A stretch of DNA of 64,000 nucleotides from Monosporascus cannonballus. Its lineage: Eukaryota > Ascomycota > Sordariomycetes > Xylariales. Within the stretch, counting starts at the first letter, position 1; each line of letters begins with the position of its first letter. The translations under genes were made by a program, and so were the position numbers. The notes beneath the pieces were generated by a model, which saw nothing but the letters and a program-made list of their open reading frames with translations, was not told where the DNA came from and ran no database searches. The stretch is from assembly GCA_004154925.1 (NCBI GenBank), contig QJNS01000180.1:69905-133904 (forward strand). The letters run 5' to 3'. This document shows, one piece after another, positions 47,416-61,260 of the stretch.

Positions 47416-50400
47416 AGATTTTTAGCAGGTTCCTAAGTATTTTCAGAATTTGGATATTTTTTTTACTTAATTAAGTACTGGGTAAATCCGTTTTGTTTTC
47501 GTATGTCGAATATCTTTTTTATTTCGTATATTTGTTCGTTTTCCATTTTTACGTCGTTTTATGCCGTATATATTTTAATCGTATTCGTTGTTAATTCGAA
47601 TAAGGAAATATAAAAAATTAAATAAAATTTAACTTTTGGTTAAAGTTTTAATTAATAATTGTTTTTTGAGATTTTTTAGCGATTTTATATAAATTAATAT
47701 ATTTGGAATCGAGTTTTTTGTTAAAGTTTTTTATTTAAATATTTTTTGTAACGAGGAAAACCATTTTCCCCTTTTCGAAAATTATTCCTTTTAATTTTTT
47801 TTAATTATAATACTTATTTATTTAATTCCGTACAAGTTTTAATTTTATCTTTATTTCTTAATATAATTATCGTAATTATTTTAACGTAAAAATTATTTTG
47901 ATATTTATTGGGCCATTATTACGTACTTTTCTGTAAACTTTTAAAATAAAACCAAAATTTGCGTTCATAAATATTATCTTAATATTTTCGTAATAACTGG
48001 TATTATAAGCTAATTATACGATTAACAATTTTTTAATTTATTTATTTTATTCGTAATTAATATAATATTATAAGTAAGTTTTTAAGATTTAATTTATTCG
48101 TTTTATTTATTTATCTGTTTAAAGTTTAAATACGTTAAATAACTTATAATTTAAGCCGATTTATGTTATAAGACTTTATTAAAACTTAAATACAAATATT
48201 AATCTTTTATTTCATATGATTTTTATTAATAATTTGTATATATTAATAATGTATTTAAAAAAAGTATATATTAATTATTTGGCGTTTGTATTCTTATAAT
48301 ATAGTAAAAAATAGGAAAATTTCGTAAATCGATTAATAATTACGAAAATATTATCGTAATATATTTTTATAACTGGAATTTTTAATATAAAAAGTTTAAT
48401 AATAAAGTCGAATATTACTAAATATTATAATCGTTTTGCGATTAATAATGGTTGTAATTTTCCGTATAGCTTATATCGTCGAATTTTTACTTTAGCGCAA
48501 ATATTATATTACCGTATAATTTTTTGTACTATTAATTTTATTTTAGGAAAAAAATATATGTATTAAAGTTGCTTTAAGGTTTTGTAAATCCCTGGATATC
48601 CATATAATTAATATTCGTATATTTTTCACATTAGATTTTTCTGATATTCTTTTAGAATTTGTATTTTATTTGTTTTTTGGTTTTCTAGGAGATTATCGTT
48701 ATGGTATTAAATTTTCTGATACATATCGCAAGGTATTGCCCGAATTGTCGCAATTTGTCGTAGCCGTAAATATTGTTTTATAATAATATTAAAAATTATA
48801 TGGCTAACTTTAACCAATTCTTTTTTCGAAATCTAATCGCTTGCTTAAAATATTTGCTTGGTTATTTTTTAATCCTTTTTTATAAATAATAACGAAGTCG
48901 AAATTCGCTAATTTTTCCGCATATCTTAATTATTATCCTATAAATTTCTTAATCGTGGTAAATCGGGTAAGATTTTAATAATTCGTATAAACCTTAATCT
49001 GGTACAAACTTCCCTTTAGGAAGTACCTAAATTCTCGAAATGCTATAATAATGGCCATAAATTCCTTATCTGGAATACCGTAATTAAATTCGGCTTTTTT
49101 TAATTTGTACGAAAAAAATACAATAAGGTGCAGTTTGCCTTAATTATTTCGTTATTTAATTATTACGCCTAACGTATAATCCGAAATATCGGTTTTTAAT
49201 TTAATGGAACGGTTTAAATCGTATATAATTAGTATTGGCTTGCTGGTAATCGCATCCTTAATATCCTAAAATGCTTTTTCCGTATCTGGCGTTTATTTAA
49301 ATTTCTTTTTTTTTTTCGCAAAATTCGTTAAGGATATAGTTATCCTGCTAAAGTTTCGAATGAACTTCCTGTAATAATTGGCGAATCTAAAGAATACCTA
49401 TACCTTTTTAACTGTTATTAACGTTTGCTATTTTGTAATTACAGCGATTTTCTTAGGGTTTATCCTAATATGTCCTGGGGTAATAATATATCCCAGATAA
49501 TTTACTTCCTATATATAAAACTAATTTTTTTTTGCGTTAATAAATAACTTTACGTTTTATAAAGTTTGAAAAACTTTATAAAAGTATCCTGCATATATTT
49601 TTTTTATTTCCGAAAAAATAAGAATGTCGTCGAGAAAACATACCAAGAAAATATTAAAATATTTTCGTAATATGTAATTAATTATTCGTTAGAAAATTAA
49701 TAATATATTCGTAAATCCTATTAATATAACTAAATATTTAAATAATCCGTATTTCGTTTTAAAGGTTATTTTTTATTCGTATTTTTTTTTAATTTTAATA
49801 AGGTTATATCTATTTTTAAAATCGAATATTATAAACTATTTGGTTCCGTAAAATTGGTCTTTTATTTCTGTAATTAGGGATAATAATATTCGATCCTTAA
49901 CGGTAACGTCGTTCAATTGCCGATAATTAATCATAAATTGCAATTACTTATTTTTTTAGGTACGAAAAATATTGCATATCCTGCTGGTAATTTCGAAAGT
50001 CGAATCCATCCTTTCTATAGCCAATCTTCCGGGTATTCTTTGAAAATACGTAATTCGTTTCCGTTAAAATTATAAATAAAGTAAAACTTTATCGAAAATC
50101 TTTTTTTAAAAATTATCTTATAATCCTATTTGCTATATTTTAATAATTTCGTATCAAGCTCCTTCTTAAAAAGCTGCTTATATCTATAATATTTTGGTAA
50201 TATATTAATTAGATCTTTTAATTCCTTGGGCTATTATTTTCGTTATTCCAAATCCTTATTCAGTTACTTTAATTTCGCTTTAATAATAATAATAATACGT
50301 TATATTTTTTTCTAATACCCGTTTTTTTCTTATATTTTGTTTCTTTAGGTAATAAGGTATTTATCGTATCCTTATACCTGCATTCGTCGTTATTATCGAT

Positions 50401-52640
50401 CGAATATTAAAATCTTAACTTTTTTTTCCCTTTATTAACAAAAAATAAAACGAATTTTACCTGGCCAGTTCCGCCGTTAATTAAAATTCCGCACTGGCGT
50501 ATTTATGGTAATCCTAAGATCATATTATAATTTCCGAATAAAACGATATTAACATTAACTATTTGGTATCGTCCTTTAATAAAAATCTCAAAATAATTAA
50601 TTTCGCGTATAATTTTTTCGTTATCGTAAACTAATTCCTGATTTTCGGCATTCGTCGCTATATAAGGTTCCAATTTATATCTCCATAACAATTTAAGCTT
50701 ATTAATTATATCTGGTATAATATAATTTCTGTCCAAAGCTCCGTAATCCATTATTGCGATATATTAATGCGTTTTAATTCGTATATCCAAAGTAATAAAG
50801 TTATTAATATTTTTTATTTTTACGTTTAAAACCTTTCTTAGGAATTTCCTTTAATTTCTTTAGGTTTCGTTATTTTACGGCTTTTTTATAAGTAACATTT
50901 TTCTTTTAATTTTTATTCGAATTTATTAAACCTTATTTATGTTTTTTCGTTTAACGCGTTAAACTGCTATATTTGTCATTATTGCTGACATATTATTCCT
51001 TTAAGCCGTATTAGTTATTCTTAGTTTTTCTATAATTCTTTTCTCTATCGAATAAATTATTTTTTTATATTTGCAATTATATTCCATTATACGTCGTTTT
51101 AATTATTATTCTAGAAATTTTTTATAAATTAACGTATTTTTTCCTTAATAGCTTTTTTTTTCGGAGATCCGTAATAATTTTCTAATAATGCTTTTTTACC
51201 GTACGCTGGATTAACTCCTTTTCCGTTTGGTGATTATATTTTCCATAATGATAAAAACGGTTTTCCTACGGGCATTATTTTCCTTTAGGCCAACTTTTTA
51301 TCTTAGCTAACTGTTAAATATTTTTTAGGGCTATAATTCGAAGTTATTAATACCATTACTTATTATTTTTATTATACCCGGTACGGTTTGGAAAATCGAA
51401 TCCCTTATAGTATATACGGATAATTCGTACATAAATATATTATTTTCATTTTTCGTAATCGGGATATTTTCGTCGTTAATAATATATGGCGTATATTTTA
51501 CCGTATCGATCGGGTATTCCGGGGCAAAGTTTTTCTATCTAATCCCGGTGTTCGTATAGCTATCCCTGTAACGTTTTTTGCTGTGTTCGTAATGCTTATT
51601 AAGCCAGCTTTCTGGCTTTTCGTATTTTTCGTCGAATTTCTTATCGTAATAGTCCCTGTTAAATCTTTTGTCGTAGGCCTAATACGTATTCGGCTTAAAT
51701 TATGTTGATAACTTTACTGTCGTTTTCTTGATTATTTCTGGATTATCTTTCCGATATAGGGGTCCAGTTATTTTGTCGTAACTTTTTGGGTTTTTTACAT
51801 TTATAAACTTTATGTCCTATTTTACCATAATTAAAGCATTTAATTTGGCTCCAATTTTATCTATAAGTAACGCCGAATTCCATAAATCCTGGTGCCGTTT
51901 TATAAAAAGTAAAAGGTGTATTTCGTTTTTTCCCCTGGTTAAACTTATTATATCCCGAACGTAAGGCATATTATCCTTTTTTTTCCTATCGTTTTTCAAA
52001 TAATCGATTGTTAATCTTAATTACCTTTACGATATATCGGTTTAGGGCAATTAATCGTTTAATTCGAATAATTTTATCCTTTATATTATCCTTTAGCTTT
52101 TTATAAAATATATCGATAAGGGCGTCGGCTTTATCGTTTTTTCATCCGGCCTTAACCGCGAAACTTTGAAGGTTACGGCGTACTTGGACGCGGATTTTTT
52201 TTGTCGGAATTACAGGAATTATTAAACTGTAAATCGTTCTTTATCCGGATTGCCGAAATTATCGCGCATTTTATTTTCGAAATTGATATAAATTAAAAAG
52301 ATTTTATTAATAAAATCTTCCTTATTTACTTTTCTTATTTTTAGAAAATTTCTTATAATGGGTTCAAACTAATTAACCGCATTTCCTATTAGGCATATTC
52401 CTACTGCTAGAACTAGATCCACTGAATCATTAAGGTTTAAGAAACGAAAGTAAATTCGCGCTTAAGTTAAGAAAGTTTAAAAATTACCTTTTTTATCGTA
52501 AGGTTTTGGTTTATTTTGATTTTATACGGGCAAGAAAAAGTTAGGTAAATAGCGTAACTCTAAGCTGTTAAACTTCTTTCTCCAGCTTCCGAATTCGAGC
52601 CTAAAACTATTAAATAAGGGTTTTTTAAATGCTAATTAAC
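47400..52640 (-). pseudogene. Family B gag-pol relic with chromodomain
   Basis: Read on minus from right to left: gag zinc knuckle at about 51,841-51,797 (KCFNYGKIGHKVYKCK, one Cys now Tyr); retropepsin at 50,751-50,503, an open 82-codon stretch with DYGA near 50,748 (Ser of DSGA mutated) and ending NMILGLP; RT with FLDDILIF at about 49,640-49,613, catalytic Asp pair intact; integrase not resolved motif by motif; chromodomain about 47,542-47,400 (YEIKKIFDIRK, QYLIK, YPNSENT). Many stops, so inactive. gag and pol are too mutated to say whether they shared one frame. Confidence 0.85.
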
Positions 52641-52703
52641 ATTTTTAACAATATTAAATATTGCTCAAAATCTGACGATATTATTGAACAAAAGCTTATA
52701 ACG

Positions 52704-53074
52704 TATAATAAGCTATAAGGTTTAACCAATTATTAAACCTTAAGTCGACGGGTTTATATTAATAAAAATATCGTAGAAATTTAAGCAATAAATATAATAA
52801 CGTATTATATTTCGTAATATTAAGAATACCTTAAGTAACGATATTTTATTATAAGCTGGTGTTATTTAAATTATGGAAGTAATAAACGTATATATCTTGA
52901 TTCTTTTATTACTGTTTATCTCTGTTTAGCAGAGCCCTGCTAAGCAGTTACTCAGTGCTGCTCAGTTGTGCTTAATTGAAACCCGCTAAGCACTAATTAC
53001 GTAACCTTGAACTAACGTAGCTTGTGATCTTGGCTGGACCGTTTTTGCAGGCCCAGCTGACTTGGGTTGTAACA
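52704..53074 (-). repeat. Family B 5' LTR (right end)
   Basis: 371 bases. Aligned with the left LTR, the inner half (52,704-52,900) shows many C-to-T and G-to-A changes, starting with TGTGACGAGC read as TATAATAAGC, while the outer half (about 52,910-53,074) is almost unchanged. Confidence 0.93.
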
Positions 53075-53171
53075 AGAACTTGTATTTTATTTATTTTTTG
53101 GTTTTATAAAAGACTGTTGTTATATTACTGGAGTTTGTAATACATATCAAAAGGTTGTCACAGTTTCAAGT

Positions 53172-53480
53172 TGTCATGACCCAACACGCTTGGCACGACT
53201 AGAAACTGTCAAGGAAGTGGGGACATCCCGGATCACGTGACCATAAGGATCGCTAGGAAACCGTGAACGGTATATAAGATACGATCGTTACCATACTTTA
53301 GATAATTTCAGTTTGCAACATTTATCAATATTAATCGTTTGTAATAAAGCATTTTTGGTATTACGAAACGTAATACATTATTGTATTTATTGCTGAAATT
53401 TCTACGATATTCCTGCTAATATAAACCCGTTAACTTAAAGTTTAATAATTGGTTAAACCGTTTAACTGTTATACGTTACA
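53172..53480 (+). repeat. LTR related to family B, + orientation
   Basis: Starts TGTCATGACCC and ends CGTTACA; the last 125 bases match the coding-sense 3' end of family B LTRs, while the first half is different. It has a TATATAAG box at about 53,271 and CACGTG at 53,234-53,239. It abuts the older family B copy. Flanks CAAGT and AATTT do not match, so its status as solo LTR or as the 5' end of a deleted element is open. Confidence 0.7.
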
Positions 53481-54109
53481 AATTTTTATTTAATAATATT
53501 ATGATAACGTTTCAAAAGTTTAAATATTTTTAAAACAGATTTTTTATTAAATTAAATCTGATATAAATTATTAAAGTTTTAGTAATTTTATTACAATTAA
53601 GAAATTTATAAAACTACATTTATAATATGTACAAAATAATAGATTTTAATTTCATTATTATTTATAAAAAGCTTTAAAATAAGAAAGTCAATATCTTAAA
53701 TAAAGGACTAGGTTTGTAACAAAAATTCATTAAATTTAATTATATAATTTTTAATAATATGTTTAAAATGTTTACGCTTATATTAAATTATAATATTATA
53801 GATTATAGCATACGATATATATAAAAACAATAAGAAATATAATAATATTTTACTAAGAAAATGAAAAATTAAAAAATAAAAAGGTTTTTCAAAAATTGTT
53901 TAATAACTTTAATATATTATATATACAACTATTATTAATATAAGTATTTAAAGATCGATAAAACTATTAAGTTTATTTAATAGACCTATCGATATTTTAA
54001 TTTACAAAATAACTTAAAAAATATAACGATAATATAATCTTTATATCAACACTAAGATATAACGATGGAGAACTTGAAAAGAATTAGAATTATTATTTTT
54101 TTAAAAAAA

Positions 54110-54360
54110 GAAACATAAAATTTGATTACGAGAAATTTTATTATTAAACTTATTTTATTTAAAAATCTAATAACAACTCTAGATTACGATAATATCTTTA
54201 TAATTGTTAATAAAGCTATAAAGTCCTTTTATTTTTTTACTTTAATAAAAAAATACGAATATCGAATAAATAATATATATATATTTAAAAGCTTTTTAAA
54301 TGAAAATACATTACTATATAAATTTATAATTAATAGAAATTTATATTTAAAGGTTTAATA
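54110..54360 (+). pseudogene. Ty3/gypsy integrase-core relic
   Basis: A 78-codon open stretch (54,122-54,358) reads RNFIIKLILFKNLIT, LDYDNIFIIVNKAIKSF, the degraded integrase core (first Asp region DFI...LP, then YD.I.VIVD). The second core Asp is Asn (GAT to AAT). With the + LTRs on either side it may belong to an internally deleted + strand element spanning about 53,172-55,885. Confidence 0.65.
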
Positions 54361-55764
54361 CAGCTTTATAATATAAACCTGCTTAAACTATAAATTTTAC
54401 AATATATTTAAGTTTTAAATAAAGAAATAAATAAAAAAGATCAATCTAAGTATTTAAACCTGATTTACGATATTATATTAAGTATATATCAAAAACTTAA
54501 ATTAAAACTTATTTATTCAGTAATACATTTATAATACGTATTATTACGATAGTGTTAAACTAATTTAATTAAACGTTAATATTGATTTTATCAACGATAT
54601 TTATCAAGATACACATAATAAATTTATTAATATTAAAATTTAAAAAAGTTGAAAATTAAATTTCGAAAAAGAGCAAATAATTCGCTTCCTTACTAAAATA
54701 ATATTTTAAAAAACCATATAAAATATGCGATTTTAAATACATCGATTAATATAAAACCTACTAAAATACGTAAAAATATAATTGCAAATTAAACCTTTTA
54801 ACAAAAGTTAACCTGGATCTAGTTTTGTATTTTCTTTTACTCGAATTAATAATAAATAGTATTATGGTCCTTAAGAAATAAAATATTATTAAAATAAAAA
54901 ACGAATATATGTACGAAATAGAAAAAAGTCTGTAAAAAATCCTATAAATACCCACCACTTATTTAAAAAAAGTTTCACTAATAATAATAGAATTAAAATT
55001 CGCATTGTAATTAACGTCTTATAAGTGCAAAGCTTACGGATTAACCGAATTCTAATTGATAACGTTTATATCTCCAAAGACTTAAATCTTTATTATGGCC
55101 TTTATTATATAACGATTAAAATCGTCGAGTTCGTCTAGAGATTAAAGATACGGTTAACAAACTTAATATCATCCGTTCAATATTATTACTGTTAACGATA
55201 AATATAAACTAACATATTAAAAAGTTTAATACAGCTTTTTTAATAATTAATTTTTAAAGAACGAATTTTAATAACGTAATAATTAACTATAAAAATAGAA
55301 ACGCTTATCTTATTTTATAATCGATTACAAGGGATATATTGTTTTTATTACAACAGCCTTTTTTTAATATTTGATATATAAAACCTGTAAAAGAATAAAA
55401 AATAAATACGGTATAATTTGTAGACTTTTTAATCAAATCAAATGAGCTAAAATAAAACGTTATTTAATTTTTCGAAAAAGACATTTACAATATAGCCAAA
55501 TATATTTAGAAAAAAGTTGTTAGGAAAAGAAATTTAAAGTTAAAACTTTTGAAAAAAGAAAAATTATATTACAACTTAATAAAATATAGCCTTTAAAAAC
55601 GGTAGCGATCGAAATAGTTCAAATATCAAACAAATCAGGTTCTATAATAAATTGCTAACTTACTAGTAATAAGTTAATAAACTAGAGAAAATATATACGC
55701 TCGTTATTTCTATAATTTAAATAAAACCAGCTTATAACATAATTTTACTTTTAAAAATATCTTC

Positions 55765-55885
55765 AATATTACGAAAAGTAACTATGTTACTGATTACTTA
55801 AAATCTCACAATGTTTTTGCTAATATAAATTCCTACATTTAAAGTTTAATACTTAATTAAACTCTTAGTTATTATATTATACCCT
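55765..55885 (+). repeat. Decayed family B-related LTR end
   Basis: ACGAAAAGTAACTATGTTAC, then CTAATATAAATTCCTAC and TTTAAAGTTTAATACTTAAT align with 53,360-53,470 of the LTR at 53,172, with transition-type differences. It is probably the 3' LTR of the deleted + strand element. Confidence 0.55.
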
Positions 55886-56381
55886 TTATTATTTTAATTT
55901 CGTTTACATTATATTAGTTCCGTTATTTAATAACCTTAATTTTTAATAAAGCGAAATCGTTAAATAAAACATTAATAAAAATCGAAAAAGCGTTATTTAA
56001 ACGCTTATAATTAATCGTCGTACTTTTAAAAGTTTTAATTTTAAAATAATTACGTAAAAGTCGGATAACTTAATCTTCTTTTAACGTTTAAGTTTATCGT
56101 TATTAATAAAAAAGCGCTATGCGTATAAGCAAAATCGCGAATAAATAGTATATAACTTAATTAATTCTATATAACAACTTAATCTATTAAAACCTCTTTT
56201 TGAATTTGTAATAAGTTTTGATAAACTCTATTAAGTTTTTATTTCTTTTATACATTTTAAATACGGCGTAATATATATTGTTTATTAACCTTTTAACTTT
56301 TTCAAGTTAAATTTAAGAAATTTTTACGTTTAATGTTTTTAATTATTTGTATTATATAAAATTGAGTAAAAGTTATATATT

Positions 56382-56693
56382 TGTCACGGCGCTGTACGTC
56401 TCTTGGGTTTCTGGGAGATATTCTGTTGTTGTACGAGGAAGAAAGAAAAGAGCTATTTAGCAAGCGCGTAGAGTCAGATATAAGGAACATCAGTTATATG
56501 TTCATTGATAACTAGTTATAGGTACTCTAAAACGCGCACTGCACTTTAAGGTAATCTAATCCCGGAATATATATATTCCGATCAAAGGGAATCTTTCGTA
56601 TATATGCTGCTAAAGCACTCTTTGCTAACTAATATATCTCTTTAACACTTTACAGCATTTACGGTAATAATTATTATAACTTCTAAAGTTACA
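56382..56693 (-). repeat. Putative LTR, partly unmutated
   Basis: An island of normal GC starting TGTCACGGCGCTG and ending AAAGTTACA. A pyrimidine tract TTTTATTTTTTCTCC (about 56,700-56,714) follows, which read on minus is a purine tract beside a 3' LTR, matching the minus-strand copia pol to the right. Flanking bases ATATT and ATTAT are not an exact duplication. Confidence 0.5.
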
Positions 56694-56699
56694 ATTATT

Positions 56700-59600
56700 T
56701 ATTTTATTTTTTCTCCGGTATTAAAAGTTTTTGTAAAATGTCTTTCCGTTATTCGAAAGCTTCTGTAATATCTATTAATCTTAGCTGCTTTTTAAAATAT
56801 TTAAAGGGTTCGCGTAATAAGGTTCTCGTTAAACCGTGAATTAATATATTACTTGTAGATATATAATTTATTTTAATTAAATCTCTTTTTGCGATTTATT
56901 ATAATTAATAATTATATATATTTATATGCCATGATTTCGATATTAATAAAATAATATCGATATTAATAAATTATATAAATTTTTAATTATTGTATTATAT
57001 ATTTAACAGTTTTATATTTAAAACAATTTTTAATTTCTTTAATTTATTAAAATTTAAAGAAAGTTTTTTTTATATTTACGCTAAAAATAATAATTTTACT
57101 TTTATTATAAAAGTAATTCCTGTATTTCATTTATTTATCTATTATTTTATTAGTTTTTCGAATAATTTTATAACGGAAATTTAAAAACTTTTTCGATCTA
57201 TCGTATTATCGTTAGAAAAGATATTACTTTAAATATGTAATAAATTTTTATTTCCGAATTTTAATATTAATATGAGGGTTCCGATTAAATATAAAATAAT
57301 TCGGTCGGTAACTTTAAAATATATATTATTAGGGTTCAAGCTAAATTGGAAAAATTGGAATATTATAAAAAATATATCGAGTTAATTATTAATTATTCCG
57401 AAAAAAATAAAACCGATTTTTTTTCTAATATTTATTAACGAAGTTTAAATAAGCTAAATTAAAATTCGGTAATAACTTAATATTAGTTATAAGTATTTTT
57501 AAAAAGTTATTTAAACTTTTTTCGATATTAAATTATTTAACTTATTTATAAAATCGCATTAAAATAACCCGATTTTTTTTAAATTTATTTTTAATTATTT
57601 TGATACTGAAAAATTACTATAAATCCTTATACCTTATTAAGATATACCGTTTTTATATTTATTAAATTAATTAATTAACGAAATCTGGATTTTCTTCACA
57701 ACATGTTATAATAGTATCGTTTTAAAAAAATAAATATCTTTTAACGAATAAAATAATATGATTTATAAGAAATAAAGTTAAATTCTAACTTTTTAAACGT
57801 TTTAATAAAATTCATTTATTATAATAAAGGTAATTCCTTTAATCCATATAATATTTTCCTAATTAGGAGAATTTTATTACGTTACGGATATCTTAAGAGC
57901 GTTTTTATATATATTTTATAAAATAAATTAATATTTATAAAAGCGTTTATAACGTTATATTACTTAAGCTTTAAATCGAATTTAACCGTAATAACGGTTA
58001 AAATTCCAAACGTTTTTTTAACGAAAATAATTATATATATATCATTATAAACTGTTTTAAATTATTAATTGTTTTATTCGATTAAAAGGGCTTTGTATTT
58101 TTGGAACCAGCTATATTTATTAAATTTATAAACGTATATTTATATATACCTTAAAACTTATTTTTTAATAAAAATTTAATCAACGACTTTTTAAAATCGT
58201 ATTTCCTTATAACTTTGCAAATAAGCCTTTTCGGCTTTACGAAATATCTCCTTTAACGGATATATATTTAGCTTTTTATAGCTTTGCGGCGGTCGCGATA
58301 AATTACGCCTATGCATTCGGTTATATAATTTAAATACCTTTTTATATACCAAGGTATTATTATTTTTTCGATTAAGGTAACGCACATATTAAGTAATTAA
58401 CTTTTTTAAATTTTTGTAACTTAATGGTCGGTTATCGTACGTATTTATAAAAAAGTTTAAACGTCTTATATTAAATACGGCTTTTTATATCCTGTATTCG
58501 TTTCGGGTAATACCTTTTTAAGACGGAACATATAGGAAGTTTATATTTATAATTTATAAAACATTTTGGTTTTATACCGTTATTTTGTATTAAATAATAT
58601 AAAAAACACTTACATTAATTTTTACTTTTTTTGTCGGCGTAATTATCGTAATAATTATAAGGGCAAACGTTAATACCAGTAATAATTTAAGGTATAAAAA
58701 TAATTTGAATATAACGGTTATGTAAAAATAATTCATCTTTTATAAATAAGCTTATTCTTCTTTGTACCGTATATATTTTACATTAATATTTTTTAGAATT
58801 ATTGTTTTTCTTAGCCGATAATTAAATTATTTAATTTAAGTTTCTATCCTTTTTTTATATATGAATTAAATGGTTATTACTTTGATCAGGTATTTTTACT
58901 TATTAAAATAATTTTTATAATTGTTTTATAATGTGTTAAAAAATAAATTTTTAATGTTATATAAAAAGGTGGTTTTTTTGTTATATTATATATTTCGAAT
59001 AAAATAACTTTATTAATTAATAATTTTTAAATTTCGTCAATATTTGTAAATCGGTAATTGATAAAATAATTAATTTACGTTTTAGAATTTAACTTTTAAA
59101 GTTTTTATTTTTTTTCTTATATTGATAATTATTATAACGTAAGTTATATAACTATATACTTGTAAATAAGCTGATTAAAACTTTTTGTTAATTATTATAA
59201 TATTATTTTTATACGTTAAATAAATATAATAAATTTTAAATAGATTTTCCCAAAACAATACGTATTTAAAAATACGGTTATATAAATATATTGCCGTTTT
59301 AAGGATATATACGATTAAGAACGAAAGTAATTTAACGTTATTTCGTATCGTAATTATTATTTTCTTATTTATACCTTTTAAACGTTTTACGCCCCCGTTC
59401 TAGGCCTAGGTATACGGCATTAAAGGCTTAAGTCTAATACTAAAAAAGGTAATTAAAATATATTGCGAAATTAATGATTTTTTAAGATTTTGTTATCGTA
59501 TTTAATTATTAATAAGAAAATTTCATTTTAATTTTTTAAAAGTTTTAAAAAGTATCGAAATATTATAATTTATATATCCTGTTTTCGGTCTTTAAGATAA

Positions 59601-59800
59601 ATATTTTAAATGAAATTTAAATATTTATCGGTAGCAAATATAGCGTATTTCTATTTTTCAGGATTTTTTTCAAAGTTTATAAAGTTAATAACGATTTTTT
59701 ATTTTGATCGATATGTTTTTTTTTGGTTCGCGGCGTATTAACCTTTTAGCTTTTGCTTTATTATATATTTGGTATTCGATTATTATAAGATTGTTTAGGC
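56700..59800 (-). mobile_element. Ty1/copia pol relic
   Basis: On minus, the integrase C-terminal block is seen at about 59,430-59,240 (PRTGA, IRK, LRYE, IYL-type NR motif), followed by an open 64-codon stretch at 58,385-58,191 with RPPQSYKKLNIYPLKEIFRKAE, the segment that precedes the RT in copia elements. RT and RNase H should lie at about 58.2-56.8 kb but are too mutated to point to. No matching second LTR was found, so the element is truncated or its right LTR is unrecognisable. Confidence 0.6.
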
Positions 59801-60990
59801 GATTTCTTTTCGTATAGGATTATAAATAAGTAATTATTTCGAGATCTAAATAGTTTAATTTCAAATATTATATAATATTATTATCGGTTTGTAATAATTT
59901 CGTTATTCTTAAATTAACCTTTCGTTTATAAATAACTAAAGTTATATAAAATATTATTACGTTAATATTTTCAATAACGAATTAATTGAATATATTTATT
60001 AACGTAATAATTATTTAATTTTATTTATTTCCAATATAATTATTAATTCTATTTATTATTTTATTAATACTTTTTTTTGAAATTGTCGGAATAATATTAA
60101 ATTATATATGAAATTTCGCAATAAGTTACCTTATATAAAAGTAACGTTTTTATATCGTTAAAGCTTTGAAAAACTATATTAACTTTTTCGTACCTCTTAA
60201 TCGGGACGAAATTATTATTTACGTATATCCCGTTATCTTATACGGTAAATCTAAAATTCAAAAACCTATTAATTAAATTAAAAATATATATCGTAAACTT
60301 TAAATTTAAAATAATTAAATTTTTAAGAGATAAAATAAGGTGTTTATAACGTTACGTTATTTAATAATCAAAAAATATATTCATATTTGTCATATCTTTT
60401 TTAAAAGTTAATTTATTTTTTATATAATAAGTTTTTTAATAATTTTCGATAAGCGGTTAATTGTTTTTCTTTAAAAGTTAATCGATAGAAATTCGTCCTT
60501 AAATATATACTATTATCTTATTATTAAAACGGAAACCTTTTAGAGCTCTTTTAAGGAATGTATAATAATAATTAGATAATATATAGTAATTAATTAGATA
60601 CGTTTATAATAAGTATTTTATACGTTTAATTTTTAATATTTTCGCTTATTACCGTTTCGGTCCGTATAGGAACTTTTATAGTTACCTTATTTCGGCCTAC
60701 GATTTAGGGTTTTTCCTTATAATTAACGGTTAATATTCTTAGAATTTTCTTAATTAAAATTATTTTAATTAAAAAAAGTTTGTAAATATCTCGTAAAGCT
60801 TTAAAAACGTTATTTAATATTTTTTAATAATTATTATAGGTTCGTTATTATTTTTTAATAAATAATTATGCTATTAGTAATTTTGGTTTTTTTTATTATT
60901 TAAAAAATAATTATCTAAGTCTCGATAATAAGAGTTAATACTGTATATAAGTCGTTAACTTATACGATCGTTTGTAAGATAATAGATAGT

Positions 60991-61260
60991 TGTGAGCTGG
61001 GTAAGGTGATTTCCGACCAATCGTAAAGCAGATTCTAAGAAGTAAGTGTATTAGGTTACTTCCATCTGGCGTTTCCCATTAGTTGCCAGATGGTGGATTT
61101 ATATTAGTAAGTGGGTCGGTGGCTGATCGGTGGCTGGTCGGTTACTAACCTTATCTTTATAAGGGCTATATTTTTATAATTATTCCCTCCTTTTTAAGTT
61201 ATTAATTCTTAATAACATTATTATTAATTTGATATAACGCGTTTTATAGATTTGGTTACA
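60991..61260. repeat. Putative LTR of a third family
   Basis: GC-richer stretch starting TGTGAGCTGGG and ending TTGGTTACA, with internal repeats CGGTGGCTGATCGGTGGCTG (about 61,119-61,138) and a TATA-like CTTTATAAGGG at about 61,154. It could be the 3' LTR of the minus-strand chromovirus at 63.3-64 kb. Flanks ATAGT and TATAT do not match. Confidence 0.45.

Larger units (their letters stand above)
46366..53079 (-). mobile_element. Family B chromovirus, full length, nested
   Basis: LTR to LTR 46,371-53,074 (6,704 bases) with a perfect 5-bp target duplication AGAAC (46,366-46,370 and 53,075-53,079). Coding sense is minus: gag, protease, RT, chromodomain run right to left. The inner flank of the left LTR carries TTTTCCCTTTCCC (46,745-46,757), the complement of the polypurine tract. 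Both LTRs are 371 bases. The insertion point falls in an older copy of the same family, shown by the flanks aligning to this element's own sequence around 48,657. Confidence 0.92.
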
